DNA of 64,000 nt, from NCBI GenBank assembly GCA_002394665.1, contig DGUL01000001.1:53281-117280 (forward strand), read 5' to 3'. Position numbers and translations under genes: made by a program. Numbering within the stretch: position 1 is the first letter of the stretch; every line of letters starts with the position of its first letter. The stretch comes from Rickettsiales bacterium UBA4311. GTDB lineage: Bacteria; Pseudomonadota; Alphaproteobacteria; Rickettsiales; Deianiraeaceae. Shown here one piece after another: positions 1 to 8,625 of the stretch. The notes beneath the pieces were generated by a model. It searched no databases and was not told the origin of the DNA. It worked only from the letters and a program-made list of their open reading frames with translations.

Positions 1-25
1 AAAAAAAAAAAAAAAAAACTATAAT
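1..25 (+). promoter_or_regulatory. Poly-A promoter of first hairpin-family gene
   Basis: A run of at least 18 A (1-18, cut by the window edge) is followed by C and a perfect TATAAT at 20-25. The start codon follows 7 bases (TTG 33) or 13 bases (GTG 39) later. With a 17-base spacer the -35 box would fall at or outside the window edge and cannot be seen. The layout matches the other three family genes, which is why I read the A-run as promoter spacer. Confidence 0.6.
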
Positions 26-32
26 CAATTAG

Positions 33-2651
33 TTGCTTGTGAGTATTCAATCTTACACAGAAGAAGGTTCGCCATTAAAAGATGTAAAAGGAGTCGTAGA
101 TTCGTTTACGATTAGCAATGCTGGATGGTCGCAAGACAAATACATAAAAAGATTCGACATTGGCACTGAACATAAGGGCGAAATAACTTGTAATAATGCA
201 TATGGCGGAAAGAAAATACAAATCAAAATTTATCACAAAGACAAACCAAATGAAAATTTGCTTAATGAAATGTGGGATACTATTCAGCAAACAGATCTTC
301 TGAACGACGATACTAAAGGCCGTTATTATATCAAGAATCCACAAAAATTGAAAAGCATCGCACAATGCGTAGGAGGGGTGCTATATGAAGAACAAGAAAA
401 AGCAAAACAAAACAAAAAAGATTTTTTCGGCGAAGTTTATGTAAGCGCCTCGAACGAAGCCTACGACAATCTTAAAAAATATCTAACGAGTTTAACAGAC
501 ATAAAAGATGAGGTTTTACTCAATACATTACGAGGCTGGGACGATATACCTGAAAACGCAACTGGCCTGGATATCGTGCAATACATTAAGGATAAAATAC
601 AGAAACTTGAAACACAAGATTTTCCTCACAATATGGGAGCAAACACGCAAATGTGGCTTGCATCTTTTGCATTCAATATGCAAAATGCAAAATTAAAACA
701 ACCTTTATTTCCGCAATTTGGACATACCGAGGGCGATGGTTTTGTTTTTAAAAAAGGAAGTACAAGCGAAGTCCTGCCGGAGGCTCGTATCTCAAAAGAA
801 AGATATGAAATGCTATGCAATGTCCAATTCTTTATAAGATGCGTGCCAGATTGCACTTTGCTTGCCGACAAGAAGTCAGATTTGCGAACATTGCCGTATG
901 ACAACAACGGCAACAAAAGAAATTTTCCAGAAAGAAAAATAAATATCATAGATCACAATAATTATCTTGGGTATGGTGATATGAATATGAACGATCGTGT
1001 CTTCAATTGGCGATCTTATACATCGTGGGCAAGAAGCGAAAACACGCCGGAAGAGATAATCGTGAAAGGACGCATTTACAACTTCTATATAAATATGGCA
1101 GAAGCAAATTTAGATATGGCTTTCAATATTGCAAAAATGAAAGGTCGTAACAAAATTCATCTAATTGTCCCAGGCATTGGTGCTTGGGGAAAAGAGAAAA
1201 AAACACTGATAACAAAGCAAATTATTCTCGCTTATACAATCGCAGTACAACGACTGGTTGATAAGCATAAAAACAACCCACAAAACTCTCAAATTGCAAA
1301 TTATGATAATATAGAACTTCATTTTTTATCCAGTAAAGATGAATTACGAAGTTATGGATTAAGACAAAAAGAAAATGAATATACTTTTGATTTGATGGAT
1401 TATTTAAAGGACGTATCAGGCAATTTAAAACCAGATGAGGTAAATAAAATAAAATTTTATCAATTTGATTATACTAACAATTTAGATGATTTTCCAGAAA
1501 ACAACGGAATTGATGAATGGTTTTATTGTCATCCAGGCGACCATCAGGCTTGGTATGGGAACGATACGCTATTAAAAACAGCATTAGAAGGAGAGATATA
1601 TACTGGTAGTGCGGAGCAAACTGCAGCAAAAACAAATTTTTTAGCTCCATTTGGGAACCAAAACACAAAATTCAATGATAAAGGAGTTTTTCAATGGAAC
1701 TTAAAAACAATGGCTACGCCTAATAAATTCATAACCTTTATTAATGATCAACTTCTCGTTCAAAATAATGGGAATAAAGAGAAAAACAAACCTCCAAAGA
1801 TTTTAGACAATAATTTAAAAAATCAACCACAAAAACCAGAAACAGAAGAAGAAATAGCCAATGATAAAGAAATAACAGATAAAAACGAAACACAGGAAGT
1901 GGATAAAAAAATAAATGGTTTAGAGCTTTATAAGAAATTTTACATTGCTGATTTAGAAAATCGAAAACGGCAATTACAAGAAAACCAAGAAATACAAGAG
2001 GAAGATGAAATGCAGAAACAAAATATTAACGAAACGAATAACGCGAAGCTTGATGGCAGAAAAGTAAAAAAAAATCAAAGAAAGCCAAAAAACGAATTAA
2101 GTAGTTTACAAACCCTTACATTGCCTCCTCGTGATAACAATGTAGGCGTAGGCAAAAAGAATATATTTTTGCCGGTTATTAATCAGTTTCAGAAGCACAT
2201 ACTACCAAATAGTATAAACAGTAATCACCAAAATCTTGGGGTTTTATCTACAAGAGGTGATTTTAATACAAATAGTCTAACTTCAACAAGCACAAAAACA
2301 AGCAGTTTATCAGGCAGGCAGTCAGACATTAAAGAAAATAAAAACCAACAATCAAATCAAAGTGTACAAGAACCAAACGAAACAAATAACGGAAACACAT
2401 CAAATTCAAACAACGTAGTAGAAGAAAAAGAAAGTTATGCTTCATCTATATTTTTAGGAATGTTAGGTGGAACAGGTATTGGAGTTGGCATTTTTTTTAA
2501 AAAAAAACTTCCAGTAATGATTGTTTGTTTTGTTGTAGGTGGCTCTGCAATAATTGCTTGTGCCGTATTTTCTGTAAAAACGTATCGCAAAAACAACAGC
2601 AAACCAAACAGCGATTTAAATAATACACGCAACAACGGAATACAAAAATAG
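33..2651 (+). CDS. Large hairpin-family protein 1 (candidate surface/secreted protein)
   Basis: I do not recognise this 872-aa protein as a named family. The first two thirds are globular; residues about 375-560 contain HLIVPGIGAWG, then HPGDHQAWYGND and a downstream TNFLAPFGNQN, which faintly recalls macro-domain-like proteins of intracellular bacteria (weak, from memory). Residues about 590-800 are a polar Asn/Gln/Glu/Lys-rich linker. A two-helix hydrophobic hairpin follows (about 803-850: GGTGIGVGIFF, then KKLPV, then a second helix ending SVKTYRK) with a short polar tail. The hairpin is shared with the products at 3598, 11050 and 15589. There is no N-terminal signal peptide. An in-frame TAG at 30-32 means the start is TTG 33 or GTG 39; GTG matches the -10-to-start spacing of two sister genes. 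Function unknown; a host-interaction role is inference. Confidence 0.8.
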   Translation: MLVSIQSYTEEGSPLKDVKGVVDSFTISNAGWSQDKYIKRFDIGTEHKGEITCNNAYGGKKIQIKIYHKDKPNENLLNEMWDTIQQTDLLNDDTKGRYYIKNPQKLKSIAQCVGGVLYEEQEKAKQNKKDFFGEVYVSASNEAYDNLKKYLTSLTDIKDEVLLNTLRGWDDIPENATGLDIVQYIKDKIQKLETQDFPHNMGANTQMWLASFAFNMQNAKLKQPLFPQFGHTEGDGFVFKKGSTSEVLPEARISKERYEMLCNVQFFIRCVPDCTLLADKKSDLRTLPYDNNGNKRNFPERKINIIDHNNYLGYGDMNMNDRVFNWRSYTSWARSENTPEEIIVKGRIYNFYINMAEANLDMAFNIAKMKGRNKIHLIVPGIGAWGKEKKTLITKQIILAYTIAVQRLVDKHKNNPQNSQIANYDNIELHFLSSKDELRSYGLRQKENEYTFDLMDYLKDVSGNLKPDEVNKIKFYQFDYTNNLDDFPENNGIDEWFYCHPGDHQAWYGNDTLLKTALEGEIYTGSAEQTAAKTNFLAPFGNQNTKFNDKGVFQWNLKTMATPNKFITFINDQLLVQNNGNKEKNKPPKILDNNLKNQPQKPETEEEIANDKEITDKNETQEVDKKINGLELYKKFYIADLENRKRQLQENQEIQEEDEMQKQNINETNNAKLDGRKVKKNQRKPKNELSSLQTLTLPPRDNNVGVGKKNIFLPVINQFQKHILPNSINSNHQNLGVLSTRGDFNTNSLTSTSTKTSSLSGRQSDIKENKNQQSNQSVQEPNETNNGNTSNSNNVVEEKESYASSIFLGMLGGTGIGVGIFFKKKLPVMIVCFVVGGSAIIACAVFSVKTYRKNNSKPNSDLNNTRNNGIQK

Positions 2652-2663
2652 CACATCGCTATC

Positions 2664-2699
2664 AAAAAAAAAGCCCATTGTTCTGCTTTAAGCAACAAT
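2664..2699 (-). terminator. Probable terminator of glyQ
   Basis: Read on the minus strand, ATTGTT pairs with AACAAT around an inner GCTT/AAGC helix, then GGGC and nine T. The hairpin overlaps the glyQ stop codon. A second small hairpin (ATAGC/GCTAT, 2649-2663) follows, so it could also stop transcription arriving from the convergent gene on the plus strand. Confidence 0.55.
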
Positions 2700-3542
2700 T
2701 TTTGCCACCACTTCTCGGATTTCTAAAATCCAATTTTTTCTTTCTGTTTGAGATAATTCGTGCCGTGCGTCAAGAACGTTTAAAGTATGACTTGCCGTCA
2801 AACATTGTTGATATGCGACATTTTTCAAACCTTTTTCAATAAGGGTTTTTGCATTTTCAAGTGAATGTTTAAAAAGTTGTTTTAAAAACTCGGTATCTTC
2901 TTGATAATTTTGATAATATTCACATTCTTCTCGTTCTACGGATTGCTTATTTACATCGCCATATTTCACTCCTTCGCAATAGTCCAAATCTAAATAATTA
3001 TCCTTGTCCTGAATATACATCGCAAGTCTTTCAAGCCCGTAAGTTATCTCACCTGCTACCATATCAGCCGGCACATCAATTCCGCCAATTTTCTGCATAT
3101 ATGTAAATTGTGTAATCTCCATTCCATCGCACCAAAGTTCATAGCCGAGCCCTGACGCCCCTATGGACGGATTAGACCAATCGTCTTCCATAAATTTTAT
3201 ATCGTGTTCTGATCTTAAAATTCCTATACTTTCAAGGCTATCTATGCATAATTTTTGAATGTCTGCTGGTGCTGGTTTTAAGATGACTTGCATTTGGTAA
3301 TATGCAGAAGCACGATTTGGATTGTTTCCGAAACGTCCATCAGTTGGACGACGACAATATTGTACTTGACAAATTTTCCAAGGTTCTGGCGTTGTAATTC
3401 TTAATGCCGTATATGGTGCAAGTGTTCCGGCACCGACATTTTGATCGTATCCTTCAATTATCGCACAACCTTGTTTTGCCCAAAAATTTTTGAGAATTAA
3501 AACCATATCTTGAAAAAGTTTTGGATTGTAATTATAACTCAT
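2688..3542 (-). CDS. glyQ: Glycyl-tRNA synthetase alpha subunit
   Basis: Alpha chain of the bacterial heterotetrameric glycyl-tRNA synthetase, which carries the class II catalytic core that activates glycine. The 284-aa length is normal. Clear family signatures are the start of the core with FWAKQGCAI, the stretch VQYCRRPTDGRFGNNPNR, and GYELWCDGMEITQFTY followed by GEITYGLERLAMY. The start ATG at 3542 gives the canonical N-terminus. A TATACT-like -10 lies 16 bases upstream (3559-3564), and a near-perfect AAATTCAA/TTTGAATTT palindrome lies around 3576-3592, but I see no good -35. The beta subunit gene glyS, usually adjacent, is not next to it, in keeping with the scrambled gene order here. 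Confidence 0.96.
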   Translation of the reverse strand: MSYNYNPKLFQDMVLILKNFWAKQGCAIIEGYDQNVGAGTLAPYTALRITTPEPWKICQVQYCRRPTDGRFGNNPNRASAYYQMQVILKPAPADIQKLCIDSLESIGILRSEHDIKFMEDDWSNPSIGASGLGYELWCDGMEITQFTYMQKIGGIDVPADMVAGEITYGLERLAMYIQDKDNYLDLDYCEGVKYGDVNKQSVEREECEYYQNYQEDTEFLKQLFKHSLENAKTLIEKGLKNVAYQQCLTASHTLNVLDARHELSQTERKNWILEIREVVAKIVA

Positions 3543-3597
3543 ACGAGCACGCAGGAAAAGTATAATCTATTTTTTAAATTCAATTTGAATTTCGTTA

Positions 3598-6186
3598 TTA
3601 AATCTGCTTTCCTTGCTCGCCACTCCCAAGATTATTGTTAACACTATTATTCATTTTTCTGTTTTCTTCTACTTTGCTGTTATCATTATATGTGCTTATT
3701 CCAGATATTAACGCAGTTAACGCAGAAACTACTGCCGTTGCAGAACCTACAATTACGGCAACCTTTTTATCACGCATAACTATTGCTATAATAGAGCCTG
3801 CCAAAGCACCAGTGCCGGCAATAAATGTTATTACATATGAGCTTTTTTGTTGATTTTGTTGTTTATTATTTGAATTAACTGAAGAAGGCGAATTTTGCTG
3901 ATTGTTTTGGTTATTTCCGTTTTGATTTGGACTAGTTGATTTTCCTCCATTATTAATTTGATTGCTATTCATTAGAGAATTTTTAAAACCAATTGTGTTT
4001 ATTGTTGGAACATTTTGTTTTGCGTTGTCTGTCCCTCTAAGTGGGAAGAATGTTTTAATTTGGTGATCAGTGTTTTTAAAGTTATTTGCTGTTTTTCTTT
4101 CTGAAGAATCGAAAATCTGGCCAACACTTTTTAAGGTATTTATATTTTGTTTTTTAACAGTGGGTTGTCGCATATTACTTATCTTATTCTGTAGTCCTAT
4201 CCCATCTCTAGTTCCTACACGATTGCCGAATCCAAATTGTTGACCAAATCTTCTTTGTTCCAATGGCTCGATTCTCGGTGACTTCTGTTCTTCTATTATG
4301 CCTTTTGTATCGTTTTCTGTATTATCATTTTCATGATTAATAATTCCATTTTCTAAGGTGACTTCACCTGCGTTCCAAAACGGCTTTTGTTGGTTTTTTT
4401 GATCATCACCTTCATTGTCATTTTTATTTTTATCGTTTTCTTGGTTATTATTGTTTTGATTATCGTTATCTTGATCGTCGTTTTCTTTTTCTTGGTCATT
4501 ATCTTGCTCGTCTTCAACGTTTTCTTCTTTTTTATCATCTGGTTCATTTTCCGGTTCATCAAGCTTTTTTTCAGGTTCTTTTTCTTGTTCTTCATCTTCG
4601 TATACTTCAAAATATTGATGAAATTGAGATTGAAGAAAATCTATTAACAAACCATTGAAAAAATCTTTATTATCATAAGGTCTTTGATCTTCTAATGGGA
4701 CGCTCATACCGAACGCATAGTCACTGTCTCCGTTCCACCCCTCATATGGTCTTAGACAATAGAAGTAATACCGATTATTCGTCCATGCTTCGTCTTTGTT
4801 AGCTATGATTCGCATAAGATTATTGTTATCGTTACCTAACGTATTGCTATTGTTATTTTTATCTTTAATCGTCGCAAAATTCCCAGTCTCATCTTTAAAC
4901 TTGAAGCAACCATCCGACGATTCGTGGTCAACGTAGCACAGTTTATATATTTTGCCATTATTTCTATCTTTTACTTTAATACCAGTATCTAATTCGGCAT
5001 AACTAATTAAATTACCAAAATAATCTTTGCGAAATTCCTGTTTGATTTTTTTCCATTCGTGAGGTAAATGAATGATTTTTCCTTGTAAAATACATTCGCC
5101 TTTTTCCCCTTCTTCAATCATAGCACCATCCTGTTCCAATGTTTTTGTGTCAACATGATTTAAAATGACGTCTTCGCCGTTTATATAGCCAGCATTTCGA
5201 TAAAATCCTTCTTGAATATGACCTAAACCGTAATCATAATGTTGGCCGTCTATTGTATTGTCCATAGGATAAATACAAAAATTATTAGATATACGAAATG
5301 TTTGGCCCGGCTGTAAATCTTTCAAAAGATTGTGCGGTATTTTAAATTTTTTATATCTTTGCATATATTCGTCTAACGATGCCCAATATGGCTCCAACGG
5401 TTTGTTTTTGTCACCTGCGGTATACCATCCTGGTTCCTGTTTCCCCTCATCATATTCTATGCTGATATGCCGAATGCCATCTTTATAGTCTAAATCTCCA
5501 GCACCGAAATTACCAGTTGAAAAAGGAAGAGCCAGAGTGTTTACCAATTTGGTGATATCTTTTGGCGGTTCAACGATGTATCCTGTTTTTGGATAAACAA
5601 CATATCTTTTTATTTGTCGCTCTTCTTCATTAAATGTTAAAAACACCTGATGGCCGTCTAAATCTATATTTTTAAAAAGTAATTGTTCTTCTTCTCCTTC
5701 GTCATTTTTCCACTTCTCCGGTAGTGACTCATCTTGTATTTTTTCCATAAGTTTAATATTATTTATAACCCAATCAGTGTAACGTGCTTTAAGCGTAGGA
5801 TGTTTGGTTTCACTATTATCAAAAAGATCTTCACCAGCGATACCATTGATTTGATTAAATAGAACTGGTTTGTTTTTATCCCGCACATCGTAAATGGAGA
5901 GTTTTGCCTTGTTAAATTTATTGTCTTTTTTTCCTCCTGAAACATCTGCCTTAAAACAGACTTTCGCTATTTCTTGTCCATTTTTTTCATATAAGAAACC
6001 ATGTTCAAAAGGATCACTTACAAACAACATATCAATGTCAGCGCCTAAGCGGTAATTCTTTATTGCGTTTATATCGTTGTATACGCATGTTGGTACAAAA
6101 TATTGTTCGCCACCAGGTTTAATTAGAACAATATGAATTTTGTCATTTTTGCGAATGTCTAAATTCGGATGTTCTTCTAAATTCAT
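3598..6186 (-). CDS. Large hairpin-family protein 2
   Basis: A protein of about 862 aa in the same family as the products at 33, 11050 and 15589. Residues 1 to about 510 are of unknown fold, rich in short Asp/Asn-Gly turns (for example KDRNNGKIYKL). About 515-590 is a highly acidic Glu/Asp/Asn/Gln tract, followed by a basic and Asn-rich linker and the C-terminal hairpin at about 782-830 (GTGALAGSIIAIVMRDKKVA, then a second helix ending SGISTYN). No signal peptide. The reading frame is open further upstream (to 6231) through lysine codons of the poly-A tract, but ATG 6186 (MNLEEHPN) is preferred because a promoter with -10 TACAAT lies 7 bases before it, implying a leaderless mRNA. Function unknown. 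Confidence 0.8.
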   Translation of the reverse strand: MNLEEHPNLDIRKNDKIHIVLIKPGGEQYFVPTCVYNDINAIKNYRLGADIDMLFVSDPFEHGFLYEKNGQEIAKVCFKADVSGGKKDNKFNKAKLSIYDVRDKNKPVLFNQINGIAGEDLFDNSETKHPTLKARYTDWVINNIKLMEKIQDESLPEKWKNDEGEEEQLLFKNIDLDGHQVFLTFNEEERQIKRYVVYPKTGYIVEPPKDITKLVNTLALPFSTGNFGAGDLDYKDGIRHISIEYDEGKQEPGWYTAGDKNKPLEPYWASLDEYMQRYKKFKIPHNLLKDLQPGQTFRISNNFCIYPMDNTIDGQHYDYGLGHIQEGFYRNAGYINGEDVILNHVDTKTLEQDGAMIEEGEKGECILQGKIIHLPHEWKKIKQEFRKDYFGNLISYAELDTGIKVKDRNNGKIYKLCYVDHESSDGCFKFKDETGNFATIKDKNNNSNTLGNDNNNLMRIIANKDEAWTNNRYYFYCLRPYEGWNGDSDYAFGMSVPLEDQRPYDNKDFFNGLLIDFLQSQFHQYFEVYEDEEQEKEPEKKLDEPENEPDDKKEENVEDEQDNDQEKENDDQDNDNQNNNNQENDKNKNDNEGDDQKNQQKPFWNAGEVTLENGIINHENDNTENDTKGIIEEQKSPRIEPLEQRRFGQQFGFGNRVGTRDGIGLQNKISNMRQPTVKKQNINTLKSVGQIFDSSERKTANNFKNTDHQIKTFFPLRGTDNAKQNVPTINTIGFKNSLMNSNQINNGGKSTSPNQNGNNQNNQQNSPSSVNSNNKQQNQQKSSYVITFIAGTGALAGSIIAIVMRDKKVAVIVGSATAVVSALTALISGISTYNDNSKVEENRKMNNSVNNNLGSGEQGKQI

Positions 6187-6193
6187 ACAAATG

Positions 6194-6222
6194 ATTGTAT
6201 ATCTTTTTTTTTTTTTTGTATA
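6194..6222 (-). promoter_or_regulatory. Poly-A spacer promoter of family gene 2
   Basis: On the minus strand: -35-like TATACA (complement of 6217-6222), a 17-base spacer made of A13 plus GATA (the whole A-run is 14, 6204-6217), -10 TACAAT (complement of 6194-6199), then 7 bases to ATG. Gain or loss of one A changes the spacer by one base. Confidence 0.55.
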
Positions 6223-6244
6223 TTTTTTCAATCCTCAACTAAAT

Positions 6245-6646
6245 TTAATTCTTACAATCATCTTTCTTCACAACAAACCCACCGGAACAAGAAAAAGAAT
6301 TACCGCAATTACAGGTTGCTTTAGCATTAGGATTTTCAATACTAAAACCAGAGAATTCAAGGCTTTCTGCGTAATTCAACTTGCCATTTTTTACAAATTC
6401 AAGAGAAGCTTCGTCGATTACGACGTAAGGACTATTTTTATTTTTATATCTCTTCCTCAAAATATAATCAGTCTCGCCAATATAGTCATCCATTAAAATA
6501 TGATATTGATGCCCAGCGCATCCGCCGGAAGTTATCATTATACGAATAAAAATCTCCTGATTATCTTGTTTTAACTCGTTAATTCTTTCAATCGCTTCCT
6601 TTGAAATTGAAAAGTTTTTCAAAAGCTTAACTTTTTGCTTTGGCAT
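6245..6646 (-). CDS. A-type iron-sulfur carrier (IscA/ErpA/HesB family)
   Basis: A 133-aa carrier that delivers Fe-S clusters to target enzymes. The three cluster cysteines of the family are present: one in SGGCAGHQY and the pair in ATCNCGNSF. The core is preceded by a KNFSISKEAIERI N-terminus typical of the HesB fold. It lies directly upstream of hairpin-family gene 2, on the same strand but with a separate promoter between them. Which subfamily (IscA, SufA or ErpA) cannot be settled from sequence alone, so I give no symbol. A second A-type domain is fused to IscU at 51606. Confidence 0.92.
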   Translation of the reverse strand: MPKQKVKLLKNFSISKEAIERINELKQDNQEIFIRIMITSGGCAGHQYHILMDDYIGETDYILRKRYKNKNSPYVVIDEASLEFVKNGKLNYAESLEFSGFSIENPNAKATCNCGNSFSCSGGFVVKKDDCKN

Positions 6647-6785
6647 ACCTCATGACAATTAAAAAGAAATATTAAGCAAGCGGAAGTCATAAATTGACTT
6701 TTATTATTTGCTATTTTCATTATTTGACGTGATAATTGGAGAGGAAAAGAGTTGGAAAAAAAAGCTGTTGGAAAAAATCTCGCCA

Positions 6786-8090
6786 ATGAAGTTTTTTAAA
6801 CTCTCTTTGAGTGTGCAAATTTTGATAAGCATTTTTTTTGGTATAATTTTTGGTGGCATATTACGTGAATATCCTAATTTTCTTTCGTGTCTTGGAATAT
6901 CTGCCAATAGCTTTTACAACTTTGGGAACCTATTCATCAAAATGGTCAAAATGGTTGCAATGCCTTTAATCTTTGCTTGTATTCTGCAATCTGTAATCTC
7001 TCTATGTCGCAAAGCCTCAACCGGCAAAACTACGATTTTAACAATATTTGTTTTTATCGCTATGACAATAACTTGCATATCTTTCGGGGTTTTGTTTGCC
7101 TATTTTTTTAAACCGGAGGCAAATGCAACGTTTGATAAAAGCGGAATCTTAGAACAATACGCTGGAAACCAAGCCGTTTTAGCACAAGCAAGCAATAATA
7201 ATCAACTAAGTGTTGTAGAATTTTTGTTTAACATCATTCCAAGTAATATTTTCGTCTCGTTTAACCAAATGAACTTTTTGCAAATCATATTCTTCGCAAT
7301 CATATTTGCTATTGGAATTGCAAAAATTGATAAAAAAGGAAATATTTACCACGGCATAAAAACACTTGCGAACATATGTATGGAAGTTGTGCAGATAGTT
7401 ATGAAGTTTGCACCTTTTGGAACGTTTGGAATGGCAACTTGGTTAATAGCAACACAAGATACAGAACTTTTAAAATCACTTGGCAAACTCGTTTGCGTTG
7501 ATTGGTTGGCAACAGCTTTTGTTATTTATGTAGTCTATTCTTTAATTTGTATTTTTGTTTTACGTTTAAACCCTATTCATCTTTGGAGAAAATTGTTGCC
7601 TACACAAGTTATTGCGTTTTTAACCGCGAGTTCATCAGCGACACTGCCACTCGGTATGAAAGTCGCGACGGAAAAACTTGGGGTAAGTGAAGAAAAAACA
7701 AACTTTGTCGCTCCGTTTAGTGCGGCAATAAATTCCAGTGGTGGAGGAATGTATTTTGCCATGATGACTATTTTTATGGCTCAATTGTTTGACATTGAAT
7801 TAACATCTCACCAATATATTACCCTCTTTATTATGTGTGCTTTGTGCGATTTGGGCGTTGCCCCTGTACCAAGTGGCTCGCTCGTAATGCTTGGAAATGT
7901 CTTTATTGCCGTCGATATCCCTCTGGAAGCATTGGGAATTGCTTTTGCCGTTGACAGAATTCTTGATATGGCAAGAACATTGATGAATTATACTGGTGAT
8001 ATATTTTCAGCAGTAATAGTTGACAGGCTCTCCGGCACTATGGATGCAAAAATGTATAGTCGTGAGAAAAAGAGATTTATTTTCTTTTAA
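6786..8090 (+). CDS. Dicarboxylate/amino acid:cation symporter (GltP/DctA family)
   Basis: Sodium- or proton-coupled importer of the DAACS family, probably taking glutamate, aspartate or C4-dicarboxylates from the host. From ATG 6786 it is about 434 aa, the usual length, with eight transmembrane segments and two re-entrant hairpins. Hairpin 1 shows the family serine motif as TASSSATLP. The substrate-site region of helices 7-8 reads AAINSSGGGMYFAMM and later MNYTGDIFSAVIVDR, so the usual NMDGT and NxxGD motifs are both altered and substrate specificity is uncertain. The frame is open upstream to a TTG at 6708, but the added segment is polar and would precede helix 1. Confidence 0.9.
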   Translation: MKFFKLSLSVQILISIFFGIIFGGILREYPNFLSCLGISANSFYNFGNLFIKMVKMVAMPLIFACILQSVISLCRKASTGKTTILTIFVFIAMTITCISFGVLFAYFFKPEANATFDKSGILEQYAGNQAVLAQASNNNQLSVVEFLFNIIPSNIFVSFNQMNFLQIIFFAIIFAIGIAKIDKKGNIYHGIKTLANICMEVVQIVMKFAPFGTFGMATWLIATQDTELLKSLGKLVCVDWLATAFVIYVVYSLICIFVLRLNPIHLWRKLLPTQVIAFLTASSSATLPLGMKVATEKLGVSEEKTNFVAPFSAAINSSGGGMYFAMMTIFMAQLFDIELTSHQYITLFIMCALCDLGVAPVPSGSLVMLGNVFIAVDIPLEALGIAFAVDRILDMARTLMNYTGDIFSAVIVDRLSGTMDAKMYSREKKRFIFF

Positions 8091-8130
8091 CATTTGCTTG
8101 CGAAAAAAGATACTTTTGATTTCAAGTTTG

Positions 8131-8313
8131 TTAAACAAAAATTTTCGCCTGTTTAATAAATTCTTCTACTCTTACACTAACATTCTTATTCTCCCCAAAC
8201 TTTCTAACCGACAAAGTGCCGTCTTCAATTTCTTTTTTTCCAATCGTAATGATATAAGGTATTTTCATCTCACTATGCTTTCTAACTTTATAAGACACCG
8301 TTTCTCCGCACAC
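8131..8313 (-). pseudogene. Displaced duplicate of the thrS 3' end
   Basis: On the minus strand about 150 bases encode a near-copy of the anticodon-binding C-terminus of ThrRS (GETVSYKVRKHSEMKIPYII through FGENKNVSV), then diverge to VRVEEFIKQAKIFV and a stop. Versus the real thrS end at 8626-8815, the copies are identical over about 48 bases at the inner edge (near 8262-8310 against 8766-8814), then differ mostly at third codon positions. It has no start region of its own and is almost certainly not translated as a protein. Confidence 0.85.
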
Positions 8314-8621
8314 ATCAATGTTTCAGAAAGTTTTTCACATTGATATTGATTTTTTAGCAAAAATTCATAAGTTTGACACTCAATTTTATTTTTACATTTT
8401 ATTCTCTTTTCTATAATTGTATCTCTATTAATATAACACATATCAATCAATGTTTTTTTGCCAGCCATAACTAGGCAATATTGATATCCTATTAAACATA
8501 CAATAACTACAGAACATATTATAAATATGGTTAAGAAGAGTACAGCATTTTTTTTCACAAAAGAGATTAAAGGCTCTAATGAAAAATGACTTTCTTTTTT
8601 TCCAACAACATCTATTACCAT
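8265..8621 (-). CDS. Small single-pass membrane protein between the two thrS ends
   Basis: A 118-aa ORF starting 4 bases after the thrS stop, on the same strand. Residues about 25-52 form one hydrophobic helix (AVLFLTIFIICSVVIVCLIG), followed by a Cys/Lys-rich soluble tail with six cysteines. Its last 16 or so residues are read out of frame from the duplicated thrS fragment, so the original 3' end of this gene may have been replaced. No family recognised. It sits exactly between the duplicated thrS ends, as cargo would. The base composition is very AT-rich. Confidence 0.5.
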   Translation of the reverse strand: MVIDVVGKKESHFSLEPLISFVKKNAVLFLTIFIICSVVIVCLIGYQYCLVMAGKKTLIDMCYINRDTIIEKRIKCKNKIECQTYEFLLKNQYQCEKLSETLMCAEKRCLIKLESIVR

Positions 8622-8625
8622 AAAA

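Noticed and set aside
4387..4647. Hydrophobic plus-strand ORF opposite the acidic tract of family gene 2
   Set aside because: It is the antisense reading of Glu/Asp/Asn-rich codons (GAA/AAT give TTC/ATT); a shadow, with no start context.
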